Part shown: in pieces, positions 32,679-44,288 of the stretch
Position numbering within the stretch: the stretch's first letter is position 1
Layout: every line of letters begins with the position of its first letter
NCBI GenBank assembly: GCA_023159155.1
Contig: JAJNNX010000007.1
Location: 496,001 to 560,000 of the forward strand
Direction: 5' to 3'
DNA: 64,000 bases
Origin: Ustulina deusta
Taxonomy: Eukaryota; Ascomycota; Sordariomycetes; Xylariales; Xylariaceae
Program-made: the position numbers and the translations under genes
Notes under the pieces: generated by a model
Database searches by the model: none
The model's input: only the letters and a program-made list of their open reading frames with translations
What the model was told of the DNA's origin: nothing

Positions 32679-34324
32679 TCATTCGTCCGTGGCGTCGGAG
32701 TCGGGGTCGCAGTCGGAGTCGCAGATTACCTCGATGGTCTGGTTGCCAACCACAAGAAAAGTAGTCGTAGTCGTAGCCTCCATAGTAGCAGTAGTAGCAG
32801 CGGTCCCGGCCCCCGGCGCACGGAGAAGAGCCTCGACGCCAGGCGTCGAGACATCGTAGACCTCGACCTCGACCGTCGTCTTCCCGCGTCGAACCCGCGC
32901 CGCCGCCGCCGCCGCCGCCACCGCGTACTCGTTGTCGTACTCGGGAAACCGCCGCTCGAAATCGGAAGCAGCAGCAGCAGCAGCAGCGTACGGGCTGCTG
33001 CCGCTGGTGCTGCTGCTGCCGCCGCCGCCGTCTAGGTGGAAGACGTGGTCGCCGGTCGTCCGGCCCCGCTTCGCGCTGCGCTCGTACTGCTCGCGGAACT
33101 CGTTGCACCGCTTCTGGCCGCGCGGCGCCAGGTCCTCGAATCGCTTGCCCGTGAACATGCACCTCGAGCTGAAATCCGGGATGTATGTATTGTTGTTGTT
33201 GTGGTTGCCGTTGTTGTTGTTGTTGTTGTTGTTGTTGGTGTTGTTGTTGCGGTGGCTGCCGGCGGGCCATCCGTAGCGGAAGTGGGGGGCGGCGTTAGGG
33301 ACGGTTGGGTGGTGGTGGTGTCCTGCGTGGGAGAAGACGTGGTCCGCGTACGGCGCGGCGAAGGATTGGCGTGTCCTGGAACTGTGGAGGCCCGGGCTTG
33401 GGAAGGCGTATGACTGCTGCTGCTGCTGCTGAGAGGAATACGTGGCGCCCGCGGGACCGCCAGGCATGGAGGGATAGAGACCAGGGGGTCCCGGCACCGG
33501 CTTTCTGAAGGAAAACTCGGCGTCGTCGTCGTCGAAGACGGGGTCCCGTTCGACGGAAACCTCGCACGCCATTAGCTCGGGTATCGCGCTGCCTTGTGGC
33601 CGGCCTGGTGTCGCTGTTGTTGGCGAGTAGCTGGATCCCCCGGCCTGGCCGCCGGAACTAACAAGATGTTGAAGGCTGGCTCTGATTCCCGATTCATCGG
33701 GAAAGTGCCCTGTTTGCTCGGAGTATGTGTCCATGGCGCTGATCGGGGTCTCTGGACTGGTGGAGGGGCTGTTGGGCTGGTACTGTATGTCCCAGACTGA
33801 CTGGTAGGCCGCACCGGACTGTGGCTGGTAACGCGAGGGGGGGAATTGCTCAGTTAGTGGTAGATACTCTGTGGTATGTTGATCGACCTGAGGACTGTAG
33901 GTGGAGGCGTCAATTGTCATTGGCACTTGGTGTGGTGGCTGAGCCATTCTTCTTTGTAGTTGGGGGACAACTCCCAGTCCATAGTAGCCGTGAACACTGG
34001 CGCTCTGTGCGACGCTCCCGGGCAAACCGTAGCCGGAGGATAGTGATGAGCTAGCGTGAACTCTAACCATATGTTGCCATCCATTGCTAGGGGCTAGGTC
34101 AGCAGCCCGAAGGATGGATGTTGGGTTGCTCCTGGCTTGCAAAAGAGTTCAAGGGAAACTTACCGGTGCAGAAGACCAACCCCGGTTGCGTATTGCATTT
34201 GGTTCGCCGCGAAGCCTCCAGTGCTGTATTGGTTGTTGGAGGGTTCCATCGCCTGATCACTGGCCATCCTGGTGCCCCCCTGCGAGAGCATTGTGGCAGC
34301 TAGGATATGTGGGAGGAGGCTCAT
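32679..34324 (-). CDS. Low-complexity (poly-N/Q/A) protein, putative regulator
   Basis: Two minus-strand exons (34324-34164 and 34086-32679) encode 522 residues. The splice uses a GTAAGT donor and the CCCCTAG acceptor; the nearer CCTAG would give a stop. Most of the protein is Ser/Pro/Gln/Tyr-rich, with Gln, His, Asn and Ala runs. A compact non-repetitive core (about 358-395) reads SRCMFTGKRFEDLAPRG followed by CNEFREQYERSAKRGR, which looks conserved-type and basic. The C terminus is Ala/Thr-rich and acidic. Homopolymeric runs of this kind are common in fungal transcription or RNA regulators, but no DNA-binding domain is recognisable. A second in-frame ATG (about 34267, MASDQAMEPSNN) could be the true start. 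Confidence 0.65.
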
Positions 34325-36324
34325 TTTGATTGTTGGTATATTTTGTAGTGCCTCCGGTATGGCCTGGGATGTATTGTGTCTTGGGGAATGAAGGTGGATT
34401 TACGCTCCTTCTTTGTTGCGTGAATAGATGTGATTTGTTGATCAAAGGTGTTGGTGATGAGGAACTGGAGGAGCTTGTTGTTCAGCTTGAGGACTTTGTG
34501 TCTTGCGAGATGTCGTAATATCCACAATATTATGATTGGTCAGTCGACTCTGTCTGATGTGTGAAGAACATTGCCGAGAAATGGCAAAGTGAAGGGAAAG
34601 GGATCTTGAGGTCGATTAAATACTGTTGGTCTTCGAACTAGAAACTCACTTAGATCGGGTCGGCACGAGCGATATTGTGATGTTATCAATGAAAGCTATT
34701 GTAACGAACTGAAGGGAAGCCATTGGTTCGATAATGGATTCGGTTATGACATTCCGCTGACAATGGAATTGCTACATTCTGGGATACTTAGCTACAGTGA
34801 GATAATGATCAAAGGTAATGGAATTGCTTCAATGGCCAAGTTATTCCATTGAATACGGGACGGGTATAATGAGGTATTCTGCGGATACGTTATTGCAGAG
34901 ATCTCTGCTTCAACATATGCCTCTCTGTCATCTTGTCACATGCTACAGGGGAGAGCTTCCGGGCCAGGATTCGTTTATGGTATTATATGGACAGAAATCT
35001 GGATAAGAGTGAAATGGTATTGGTGTATGATAACTACTGGCTCTAGACTGTTGAGGGTCAGTTTTATCTAATGACTACCTTGAGTTGGCGCTTACAGCCC
35101 AGATCGAGGTAGTGACTCAACGCAGACTGTCAGGAAAATCCAATGATATGCAAGGGTTATGAATGGCGTTGTTGCGTAAGGGATTCTAAACTCGGTGGCT
35201 AGATCAAGACTGTATACAGGTTACTCCTTTGAAGACAAAGTGTAGTATCGTGATGCTGACTATATCAACACATACGATGAGGATAGACCATATCTCGGCA
35301 CTGATCAATACTATTCACCTGAGCACATTCCTTACTACCTTGGTTGAGCTAACACAACGCGAGACCCTTTTGACGAATAGATAAGCCAGAACGATGTTTG
35401 ACGAATCTTAAGGTAATGAGAAAGTAGCACAAAGCTCCAGCTTGCGTAACTTTAGACCATCGACTTACATTATGAAGCGACTGCTTGGTTCGAATCATGA
35501 ACATTGAAGATATACTCAAAGAGGTGAAAATTCATACATGCCAGTACGGCGGAGGTGGGATGTGTTATCTTTAAATCCTGGTATCGTAGCTAACAGTATT
35601 TGAGAGCGTTGACCTGGACCATGATATTATGAATAAACGGTTAGTAAGTATCGTAGGTTCTCTTAAACTTGCACGAGACCCTGTGTATCGTTGTTACACC
35701 AAAGATGATGTTCCATTAGCTTCAGACGACGGCCCTCTCTGTAAGACAATACTTAAGATCAAGGTGTGCTAAATTGCTGTAGAGTGCTGAGAAGAGAAGC
35801 TTGATTTGATGCGGTAGTGTCTGCTTCCTTGAACTAGTGTATCGCGGAGTTCATTGGTAGTAGGATACGATGCAAATGCTTATAACGACTGAGGAATGTA
35901 TAATAATGGCATACCTCGATTGTCTGTCCACCTGTACTACTCTTACCGTAGAGACACGTAATGCATATTCCGCTACCTAGAGGTAATCACGTTTCTAAGC
36001 CTAGTGTGTCATGGAACCGTCGCCGCCTTGTCAATTTGGACGTCTAGCACAGAACACACCGAGCAACTATTTACAGATATTTCCCCTCTAGGCTGGGTGA
36101 CAAGGCATACTCACTGCCATATATGAGATTCTAGACTCGGATCTTCTCCCGAACAGAATTTATTTAACCCTGTGCTATAACTTAGTCGCTGTAACGGTGT
36201 CGAGAGGGAATAGGGTTAGAGCTAATAGAGGCACTAGAATGTATTTCATTTCGGCCAGCACTTTTTATTATATTACAGAATCCTAACTCGAGACAAGGTT
36301 ACACATATTCATATTTATACATAG
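34325..36324. other. 2-kb AT-rich intergenic region
   Basis: No gene is seen. The region serves as promoter for the minus-strand low-complexity protein and as 3' flank of the P450. A long upstream region is consistent with a regulated gene. Stop codons are dense in all frames. Confidence 0.5.
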
Positions 36325-38176
36325 TTAATCAAATCGTCTTTTCCTCATCATCAGCTTTGCGCTTGGCTCGGGAAACACATTCTCATCCGCATGCAGAGTC
36401 CTTGGCATCGATTTGCCCTCGGGGTACTTGAAATCAAATTCAGTAAGAAGCCGTGCAAGTAGGAACTTGACTTCAGCCACACCCAAAAACCTCCCTGGAC
36501 AAGCTTGGTTTCCATACCCAAACGTCAAATTATTGTTTAGGTCCGTTAGGACAGCCTGGTTCCTGTCGTGCTGGAGCCGTGATGACTGTCGCTTGCGGTA
36601 GCTCCGCATGGGGTCGAAGGTGAACGGGTCTGGTGTGATTTCGGGATCCATTTGGTGATCCCCATTGGCGAATGCGATTCTACACCCCTTGGGTATATGT
36701 GTTCCGTCCTTGAGCGTGTATGGCTGGAGTGCTACCCTTTGAGGGCTCACTACTACCATTAGCAGGTCAACGACGACAACAATCAGGATCTACGTACGGA
36801 GGATGGGAGGGTGAATTCTGAAACATTCTAATAAGAATGAATCCATGCGATCTAGATTTCGGTGCCACCGTTTGATATCGGTCCTGGAGGCATCCCCTGT
36901 TTGCTTGTTGACTTCTTCAATTTCCTCCCTCAATAGGGGGAACCACTCTGGGTGCTCGCACAGTTCAAACAGAAAGATCGACGTATTCGTAGACGTGGTG
37001 TGAACGCTTGCCAGAGTCATGATCAATTGACGGTTCGCCATCTCGGGGACCGAGGCCTCTTCTTCGTTGGCCTCTTCTATCATCCAATCTAAAAGCGTTT
37101 CTTCATACTCTGGATCTTCGCCAGCTTTCTTTCTCTGCATATACTCGAAATGCTTCTTCATTTTTTCACCAACAACTTCCTCGGCCTTTGCACGATGGGT
37201 CTTCAGCCGACTCCGGGCCGGTACGAACCAAGCAACTAAAGGTCGCATCCATGTTGGAAACATTCTTATAATGAAGGCGGTGGTGAATGCGTCGATCGTA
37301 AAATCCAGGCATACCCTGAGCCACACTGGATCCCGACATGCTGGCTCTCCGACAAAGATTCTCGCTGACATGCGGGCGACCAGCATGCGAAGAATTTCTT
37401 GGATATCGACCTCGATCCAGTCTGGTAGCATTAAGTTGGAAAAAATACCATATGCGGTGGTTATCTGTCTACTTACCTTCTGGTTGAGGGACATCAATCT
37501 TCCACCCATAGTCGACTTCCTCGGCGGCAATTTCCAAGTACTTCGATAACTCCGGTGCCAGCTTGCGCTTCATAACGTGAGCATGGAGGTCAGATCTGTT
37601 CAGGAAATGTAGACCAGTCCATTCGTAGAGCATGTTCTGCCCCTCTCGTTAGCGATCGAATAAGACCAGAGCTTGATCAAATGTGCGGGAGGCTTACAAA
37701 GCTTGTCGCGATCTTGCTACTAAGTATCGTCGGGGGCACCAATCGTAACTCATCGAGATACTTGATTGGAAGAATGTTATAGTCCGTGTCGAAGCGACGG
37801 ACTATGAATGGTTCATCTTTGAACTTTACCTGTTTTTAGCAAAGAGAACGTCGCATCTTGATCTTCGGGTGAGTACCTTTTGGTAACCGCTTGATATAAT
37901 CTCGTGCGCACCCAGCACGAACCTGCATTGCAGCAGGAACGTGGGTTCGAACCAGCTCCTATAGCCATGGATTGCGACGCCGGGAATATTCTTGTCTGTC
38001 TTCCTAAAAAGTACTGAAAGAGCCAACACTCCAATTATTACCGTAGCCGCTATCTGGTCCGGACTCGCAGAGCGTGCGAGCTCAACAAGACGGGCCAGGT
38101 GAGCATCTGCATGGTGCCCCAACATCTTAATTAGAGTGTGTGTAAGTGTGAGAAAGGATGAAAACCATCGGCCCAT
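36325..38176 (-). CDS. Cytochrome P450 monooxygenase (fungal diterpene-oxidase-like)
   Basis: Five minus-strand exons (38176-37877, 37829-37698, 37636-37477, 37421-36798, 36752-36325) encode 547 residues. An N-terminal membrane anchor lies near residues 43-60. The I-helix region reads LASVHTTSTNTS, the ExxR motif is ECFR, and the heme loop FGYGNQACPGRF places the Cys ligand at about residue 490. The HTTS I-helix and the EVDIQEILRMLVARMSARIFVGEP block are typical of fungal P450s related to ent-kaurene oxidase (CYP503/CYP68-like). These oxidise terpenoids and other lipophilic substrates at the ER. With the cyclase 7-9 kb away it may decorate its product; that is inference. All splices keep one frame and all introns are 45-61 nt. 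Confidence 0.88.
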
Positions 38177-39075
38177 GGATACAGGTCAACGAAAAGTCGG
38201 GAAAATGGACGTCTTAATGGCGAGCATTGCGAAAGTAGTTGGACGGTTGGGTACCTGCATCACTAGCATCGCCTACACCGGCTTGGTAGACCTAGTCTTA
38301 TGAGACTCATGTAGGTACTTGACTCGGTTACGAAGCCGTCACTCCATGATCCGTCACTAGTGGACATTCGCGCCCCCGCCCAAGGTGTGGAGGACAGAAA
38401 TGAAATGAGCACTACCTATCTAAAATGTAACCCTAAATCCTTCATGACGAATGCACATCTTCTACGTAGAAAGGTTAGAAAGACTAGGCGCGGGACTTGA
38501 TAGGACAGTTCTTCCATTGCTGTCTGGGTCACAACGCGACTATCGATGCGACGGCGTTGGAATGTCACAGAATGTATCAGACTCTCGGCCATCTGAAAGC
38601 AGAACTCCGATAACCAAATGTCATTGTCGATTCCAATAGAAGTGTTCAAGTGAGGCATCAAATCAGTATCAGTACCTATTCATGCAGAGAAAACCAAAAC
38701 AACGGCTTGACGCGTGGAAATACGAGCAGCAGAAGGACGTAACTGTGTCTGGAGACAATAGTTTTCGTACAGTCCGAACACGTGTCACTGTGAACTACAG
38801 TAGGTCAGAGGAAGTCGCAGGTAAAGGGACACGATGCAATGAGCATCTATGAACGTTATATTGTAGATAGCGTATGATGAATAATTGCAGGCTTGGTGTA
38901 CCTATCGTTGATTCCTGAATAAACCCAGTCACAGAGGTTTAGAAGGATGAAAGAGGTCTAAAACACTTGTGTGGTAAAGGTTCTGGTAATCGTAAAATCA
39001 TGCATAGCCAGGATAGAAAAACCGTCGCCGATGTTGGTAAGGGGGATAGCTCCAGTGAACGCAGTGATACCCCAA
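38177..39075. other. Intergenic region, P450 promoter
   Basis: No gene is seen in 0.9 kb upstream of the P450. The P450 and the NTF2-like gene are both on the minus strand, so this holds the P450 promoter and the 3' flank of the NTF2-like gene. Confidence 0.5.
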
Positions 39076-39537
39076 TCATTTCGCGCCCATTTGGACCAGT
39101 ATCTGCTCCAACACCTTCGTACTTTCGAAGGTATCTACAAACTCAATGACCTGCGAAACCTGGGTTCCATCATCGGTAAAGTTTAGGTCGAAGATCACTT
39201 CCACGGTGCTCTGGGAATCCGTGGTGACGACGGTGGTCTCGACCCATAAGGTGGCCTTCCGCTCAGTCGTATCGATTACGGTCCTGGTGACGTTCTGCGT
39301 AACGTCTTGCATGGTCTGGAGCTCATGCTGCATTTGAGCTTCGTAGTCGGCATTGGTGATCTGGGGCTTGAAGAACTGCGGGTATCGTTGGATGAACGAA
39401 AGCGGGCGGTACATTCGAATACAATCTTTTGCGAGAATTGCCGAGAGAAGGGAAGTATCCTTTTGCTTCACAGCTTGCGTGTTGTTCTCTATGAAAGCAT
39501 CGATCGTTTTCTGAATGGTTGCTCGAAGATCAGCCAT
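39076..39537 (-). CDS. NTF2/SnoaL-like small protein
   Basis: A single-exon 153-residue protein with the pattern of the NTF2/SnoaL fold. An amphipathic helix opens it (RATIQKTIDAFIENNTQA), then helix-turn KDTSLLSAILAKDCIRMYRPLSF, and a set of alternating beta strands (TRTVIDTTERKATLWVETTV, STVEVIFDLNFTDDGTQVSQVIEFVDTF). Family members include scytalone dehydratase, polyketide cyclases and many small proteins in fungal biosynthetic clusters. The D-C-I-R-M-Y-R-P pattern is common in the fungal group. No active-site residue can be assigned with confidence. It lies between the P450 and the rhodopsin-domain gene on the same strand, which suggests a shared pathway but does not prove it. Confidence 0.8.
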   Translation of the reverse strand: MADLRATIQKTIDAFIENNTQAVKQKDTSLLSAILAKDCIRMYRPLSFIQRYPQFFKPQITNADYEAQMQHELQTMQDVTQNVTRTVIDTTERKATLWVETTVVTTDSQSTVEVIFDLNFTDDGTQVSQVIEFVDTFESTKVLEQILVQMGAK

Positions 39538-40377
39538 GGCGAAGATGTGTGCTGAGAATGTTACGTTGATTTGATCTTTGAGGGCGTCGAAGGCGGGAGC
39601 TAGTGAGGAATCTCTTCAAATCTAAGAGGACGTATAATATCAAGTTCGGGCTCAATAATACAAGATTGGTGCTGGGGAGCACTTGGTTAGTATAAATACT
39701 TAATCCCAGCTAAGCAAAATCCGGTCGGACAAGGTACAAGCCAAAGGAGCCGAGCTGCAAGATTCCGTACTTGGACAAGGATCGCAACTTTGCAGCATAC
39801 TGCCTACCGATACTACATTACATCTGTCCCTGTCTCCAGCTCAATACCGACCCGACCTTTTGTGTGGGCGACCTTGCATCCAACAGGCCTTACCCCTCTT
39901 CCCCTCATGGTTCGGTAGTATTAGTGATCGATGTCGACGCAACCCTCCCATAAATATTCCTTGGCGCAGAAGCACAGGAATCTGTATTCCTCCGACACTG
40001 CCCGAGACAGTGGTTTCTCTCTCCTTGCCCACATGAACATCTGAATCCGTGAGCAGACAGAGACTGAATTGATCCTCCAAATGGCTTGATTTTGATATCT
40101 AACCGACAAAGGAGATTGCTCTGATAACTAGAAAATCATATATATATACATATGCCCGTACACTCTATCATCGTTCCGGTTTTCTCATACCCTCTTCTCT
40201 CAATCATAATTCCATTATCGGCACTAACTATTCGCAAATCGCCTGCTCGGTGATTTCCTCTCCAACAACGTGGGGTATCGAGAAATTTTCCCATCCTAGC
40301 AGTTTTTCTGCAATGTATGTATCATTTTTCTTCGGCTTGTATCGCCAACGGATATATCATGTTATTGGCTTCTAACA
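39538..40377. other. Intergenic region, promoter of the NTF2-like gene
   Basis: No gene is seen. A TATA-like TATAAATA patch about 39695 precedes the NTF2-like gene on the minus strand. The rest is AT-rich 3' flank of the rhodopsin-domain gene. Confidence 0.45.
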
Positions 40378-41644
40378 TCAAACAGCCCTTGCTGGTAAGC
40401 TTCCTGATTGACCCGATGGTGAGGTCCTGTTGATTGAGGCCCTATTAATGTGCTCGTCACTACGTTCCCAGTCCGAGACAGGATTTCTAGGGGTCCTTTT
40501 TGTGGTGCGGCCGAGGACATGGCTATATCCAGACCCTGTGGTGTTGGTCAAGTGTGGCTTTGATATATATCGAATCCAGAAAGACCTGATGGCAGGCGCA
40601 CATCCCACTGCAATGGCCACGAAAGCTTCGATAGTACTGGAGCCCAAAATTAGCAAAGCTCAGATGAAGACTGGGGAAGGCGTTTCAATCATACAAGAAG
40701 AAGATTGGTGCGATCAGCTGAGTGCCATCACCAGATAGAGCTTGGTACTTGTAGTACAGGGCAACGATAGAAGCCGCAATACCTCTGAAGAGCTTGGTTA
40801 GTCGGTTTTTGTAACGTGCGATCGGGAACGACCTACAATATGCCGGAGAGGAATGCCACACTGAGCCCAATCTTCTTCGAAGTCTCAAGCTGCAGACTAA
40901 ATATGATGGGAATAGGTATTAGGAATATGATTGCGTCGGCGACTACTGATACGAAACCGCTGATAACACCAGTGAGTGTGTTGGCGTGAGCACATTTTTG
41001 GTATGCAACCAATGTGATCTTGTCGGTAGGGCACATGATCAAGGTGAAAATAAGTCCAGCAATATAGATCAATCCAGTGACCAGGAGAGTGGCGTATGAG
41101 ACGAATCGCAGCCAACGATTAACGCCAAAAAGCTTAAGATAGAGGAAAAGAATAGGTGCTTTGGAGAACCATAATGTGCCTTGTACTAAGATGATGATAA
41201 TAATGGCGAGCTACCACATCGGATAATACAATTTAGTATAACATGCTGTCAATCGTTGTGGTTGATTCAATCTTACCCTGAAAAGGAAGGGCAGGTCGAG
41301 TGACTCGACGGGCACCGACACGGCTGTGATGATGTTAATTCAAGTTCAACCAATGCAACAAGAGCGAACTATGAGTCTTACTTCGTATGATGATATCATT
41401 CACCCCATATGTTGTGATCACGAAACTCAACCCAACAACCGACATGTCTTGGAGTTGTTAGTATGCATACGCATCGGATGGCCATGCAGGTATGCAAGGC
41501 GGTAGCGAACGTACAGTCGTGCAGGCTTAACCTGCCATGCGACGCTTGGTAATTCACAAAGCATCGCGCGCCCACCAGAGCGCTCGCAATGACAACCAAA
41601 GTGATACCGAGTCCTTCGTACGTCGGTAAAGTAATCGCAGGCAT
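40378..41644 (-). CDS. Seven-helix rhodopsin-domain integral membrane protein
   Basis: Six minus-strand exons (41644-41515, 41447-41382, 41323-41277, 41210-40837, 40784-40695, 40636-40378) encode 321 residues. Seven hydrophobic helices can be traced, from GLGITLVVIASALV to TIEAFVAIAVGCAPA, with the CPTDK...YQKCAHANT loop and VVADAIIFLIPIPIIFSLQL, which are signatures of the fungal Rhodopsin (SAT4/PTH11-like) plasma-membrane family. A ~65-residue polar tail follows. No CFEM domain is present. These proteins are often encoded in secondary-metabolite clusters and plant-interaction loci, with unknown ligands. All six exons join in frame with GT-AG borders. The start MPAITLPTYEG is typical of the family. 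Confidence 0.82.
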
Positions 41645-43330
41645 CGTGGCGTAGAGCGCGAGCGCCTCGCGAGTTAATACAGCCTTGCAAGCAGGATTCG
41701 GGTATGACCGTATACAGCGTGATGAAGAAAGATGAAGTATACGAAAAGGTGCGTGTGGGCGACCCTTCTAGAATGAGAGCTGTCAAGGCTCGCACTCCAG
41801 GCACGAAGGATTCGAGATCGCTGAGAAGGGGGGGGGGAGGTCCTGAGTGGTTTGATGACCTCTCTGTCTACTCAGCCCCATCAAATCCCTTTCAGCTTGA
41901 GTGTCTCAAAGGCGTTAGATTCAACTGCACGAAGACTGACGATGCTTGATGGTGACTGTAACGGCATATTCCTTCTTTGCTACCCTACACTACACTACAC
42001 TCCCACACTACTGGCGGTTTTCACCCGGACTGGGCATTCCAAGTGCCTATACTATCTATATTCGACAAGTTTATTCTGTATATCTGACGAGTTGAACGCG
42101 TTTGGCCCAGCATCAACATGGTATCCTCGAGGCCGAAAATCCTTTGGTATGACATCAGGTAGGATTGGTGGTAGGTTGGGATCAGCGCTACCGAGACATG
42201 ACAGCATCTAGACCATCTTTCATGCGGCAATTTTTGGTTCATTTTTTGATACAACCATCTGATTAGTTCGGCTGCGTAGCACACCATGACCCAAGAACTG
42301 CCGCACGTAAGCAATGCAACCCAAATACCGCTAATTATAAGTATATTATAGCTTCTCCACACTACAACGTAGTAGCCTAGTGTAGATGAACGATCCGCTG
42401 TCCTGGCTCCCGTCAGAGTCGTACACAATCAGATCAACATCGGTCGTTCTGAAAACAGGGGCCCGAAACGGCGATCGCCTATATTCCATATTTCTACTGT
42501 TTCTGACTTCCACTAGCATAGAATCTAAAAACGACGACAAACGTCGGCAGATTAATCGCATCATCATCGTAATCTAGATACAATTACACTATAAACTAAT
42601 CGAGTCCCTGTCATAAAATATTGCTAGCGTATCCCACCCCAAGCCCTGGTGTCCCGCTATCTGTTGATCGTCTCCTCTCTTTGGTGTAGGGGAGGACCGG
42701 GTCTATACACTAGTTGTTGGATACCTACACTAATCGGTAACAACGACGCTAATCCAACCTGATCATCCTCTCTTTGGCGTAGGAGGTCGGTCCTGCACGT
42801 GTAAAGATGCACTAGTTGCTAGGTACTAAACTAATCGGTTACAAATATCCGTAGTGTACTGACCCCTTGCTACAACCAAGCTACACTAGATAATCGTAGC
42901 CCACCGACACTACCTAGTGTATACTACCTCGGAGAATGTTGTCTGACTTATACTGCCGAATTCTGGAACCCCCTGTTGCCCTGAACCTTGGACGGGTCTC
43001 TGGAGGCACGGTCCTTTTTAGATCATGTTAGTGTATACCGAGATGCAAGTAATTAGGACAGCAAAGGCATAGCACGGCCAGGGGTTTTCGTGAAATGATT
43101 AAGTACGGACTCCACCGATGTGTCGATGACTACTTAGATAAGTGGGTGAACAAAAACTGGATGGTGGTTTACACATCTTGTTGTTGAAGAGTGTCAATCC
43201 AATCTCGTAAATTAACCAAACACCTACATTATTAGTGTATTCGAGGCCACTGTCTACAGAACCAAAGCTACCAACTTTGGACCCAATAATACTAAAATGC
43301 TCAGCACTCTCCAATATGATAGCACATTGA
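41645..43330. other. Intergenic region with tandem duplication
   Basis: No intact gene is seen in 1.7 kb. It contains a G run near 41828-41836 and a degenerate tandem duplication at 42664-42850. It acts as promoter for the minus-strand rhodopsin-domain gene on the left and possibly for the decayed regulator on the right. Confidence 0.5.
42664..42850. repeat. Degenerate ~95-bp tandem duplication
   Basis: Two adjacent copies start near 42664 and 42760. Shared blocks are TGATC then CCTCTCTTTGG-GTAGG, ACTAGTTG-T/C-T-GG/AGGTAC and ACTAATCGGTAACAA/TTACAA, separated by variable bases. Differences include several C/T and A/G changes and small indels. It is not part of a recognised transposon. Confidence 0.6.
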
Positions 43331-44288
43331 ATGGGTTCTTCGTCGTTCAGTCAACATTGCCTCCATTTGACCGGACTTGCTTGTATCAATTGCCGTATTA
43401 GCAAAGAAATTTCGCCCATGTTGTCCTTCTCACTTTTAAGAACAGTTCGCTCACGCCGAACTTCCGGTTGAAGTGTAGTGGAGAACAAGGAGGATGTCAG
43501 TGGTATAGAGTGAAAAAGAATGAATGCCGCTACCCTAAACTGCCCAATGATAGAAGAAGTATCAAGTCCTCCAAACGCTATAGTCTTTGCAGAAAAAGCA
43601 GTCTCACAAGTGAATCATTCACCTACCAATGACACTCAGTTTGACTTCGCGGAAGAAACTTCCCCACAGGATATGCTGAGCAGTAGCACTGGGCACTGGT
43701 TATTACAGAAAGACTTCCAGGAACACTATGGCGGCGATTTGTCCGACGATGTATCCGAATGCTTACAGGAAAAAGTAAATCTGAGTCTAGAGGGTTGACC
43801 GCTGATAGCACCGGCAGATACCACACCAGAAAGTGCCATCATGGGTGTAGACATCGGCACTAATAGCTCCACTACCTCAGATGCCATGGGGTCTGAATTG
43901 CCGAATCTGACTAGGATCTCTTTCGAGCCGGAATTATTGTGTTTCTGTTTTTTAGATGCCAATACGACTATATCCAGACGACACTGGTATGAATGTTACA
44001 CAAAAAGACAATACCTCAGGTGTTCTACTTCATGTAAAAAAAAGGTGTTGTCAGAACGTGAGAACCTTCTTCCATGCAAGTGTTTGTACATCACAATCCA
44101 AGTACACTACTCTTATCATAGTCATGCGTGAAACCTTACTATCCAGTATGGAAGGTGAATGCCAAATTCAGTCTGGGTGCCTGGTGGGGAATAGGGAAGA
44201 GGGTGCTGAATCTTGGAACAAGATAGAGGAAGATGAAGATCGCCTACCAAGAGAAAATCATGACAAGGTTCCGGGGGAGGGTGCGTGA
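43331..44288 (+). pseudogene. Decayed Zn(II)2Cys6 fungal transcription factor
   Basis: An ATG at 43331 opens a frame reading ...GLACINCRISK, the start of a binuclear zinc cluster. About 60 bases later, in another frame, LKCSGEQGGC and VKKNECRYP supply the rest of the cluster, but the expected fifth Cys is Tyr (TAT for TGT) and no good splice joins the halves. A further frame change near 43560 is needed to continue (SSPPNAIVFAEKAVSQ to SLEG, 43520-43798), which then meets TGA and resumes in the same frame to about 43950. The tail (VKKRCCQNVRTFF, TSQSKYTTLIIVM) resembles the C-terminal region of cluster-specific regulators and lies in a third frame. Several lesions are G-to-A or C-to-T compatible. 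It precedes the cyclase on the same strand. Confidence 0.5.

Noticed and set aside
37940..37960. GGTTCGAACC palindrome as a Pol III B-box
   Set aside because: It lies inside the first exon of the P450 gene and has no tRNA context.
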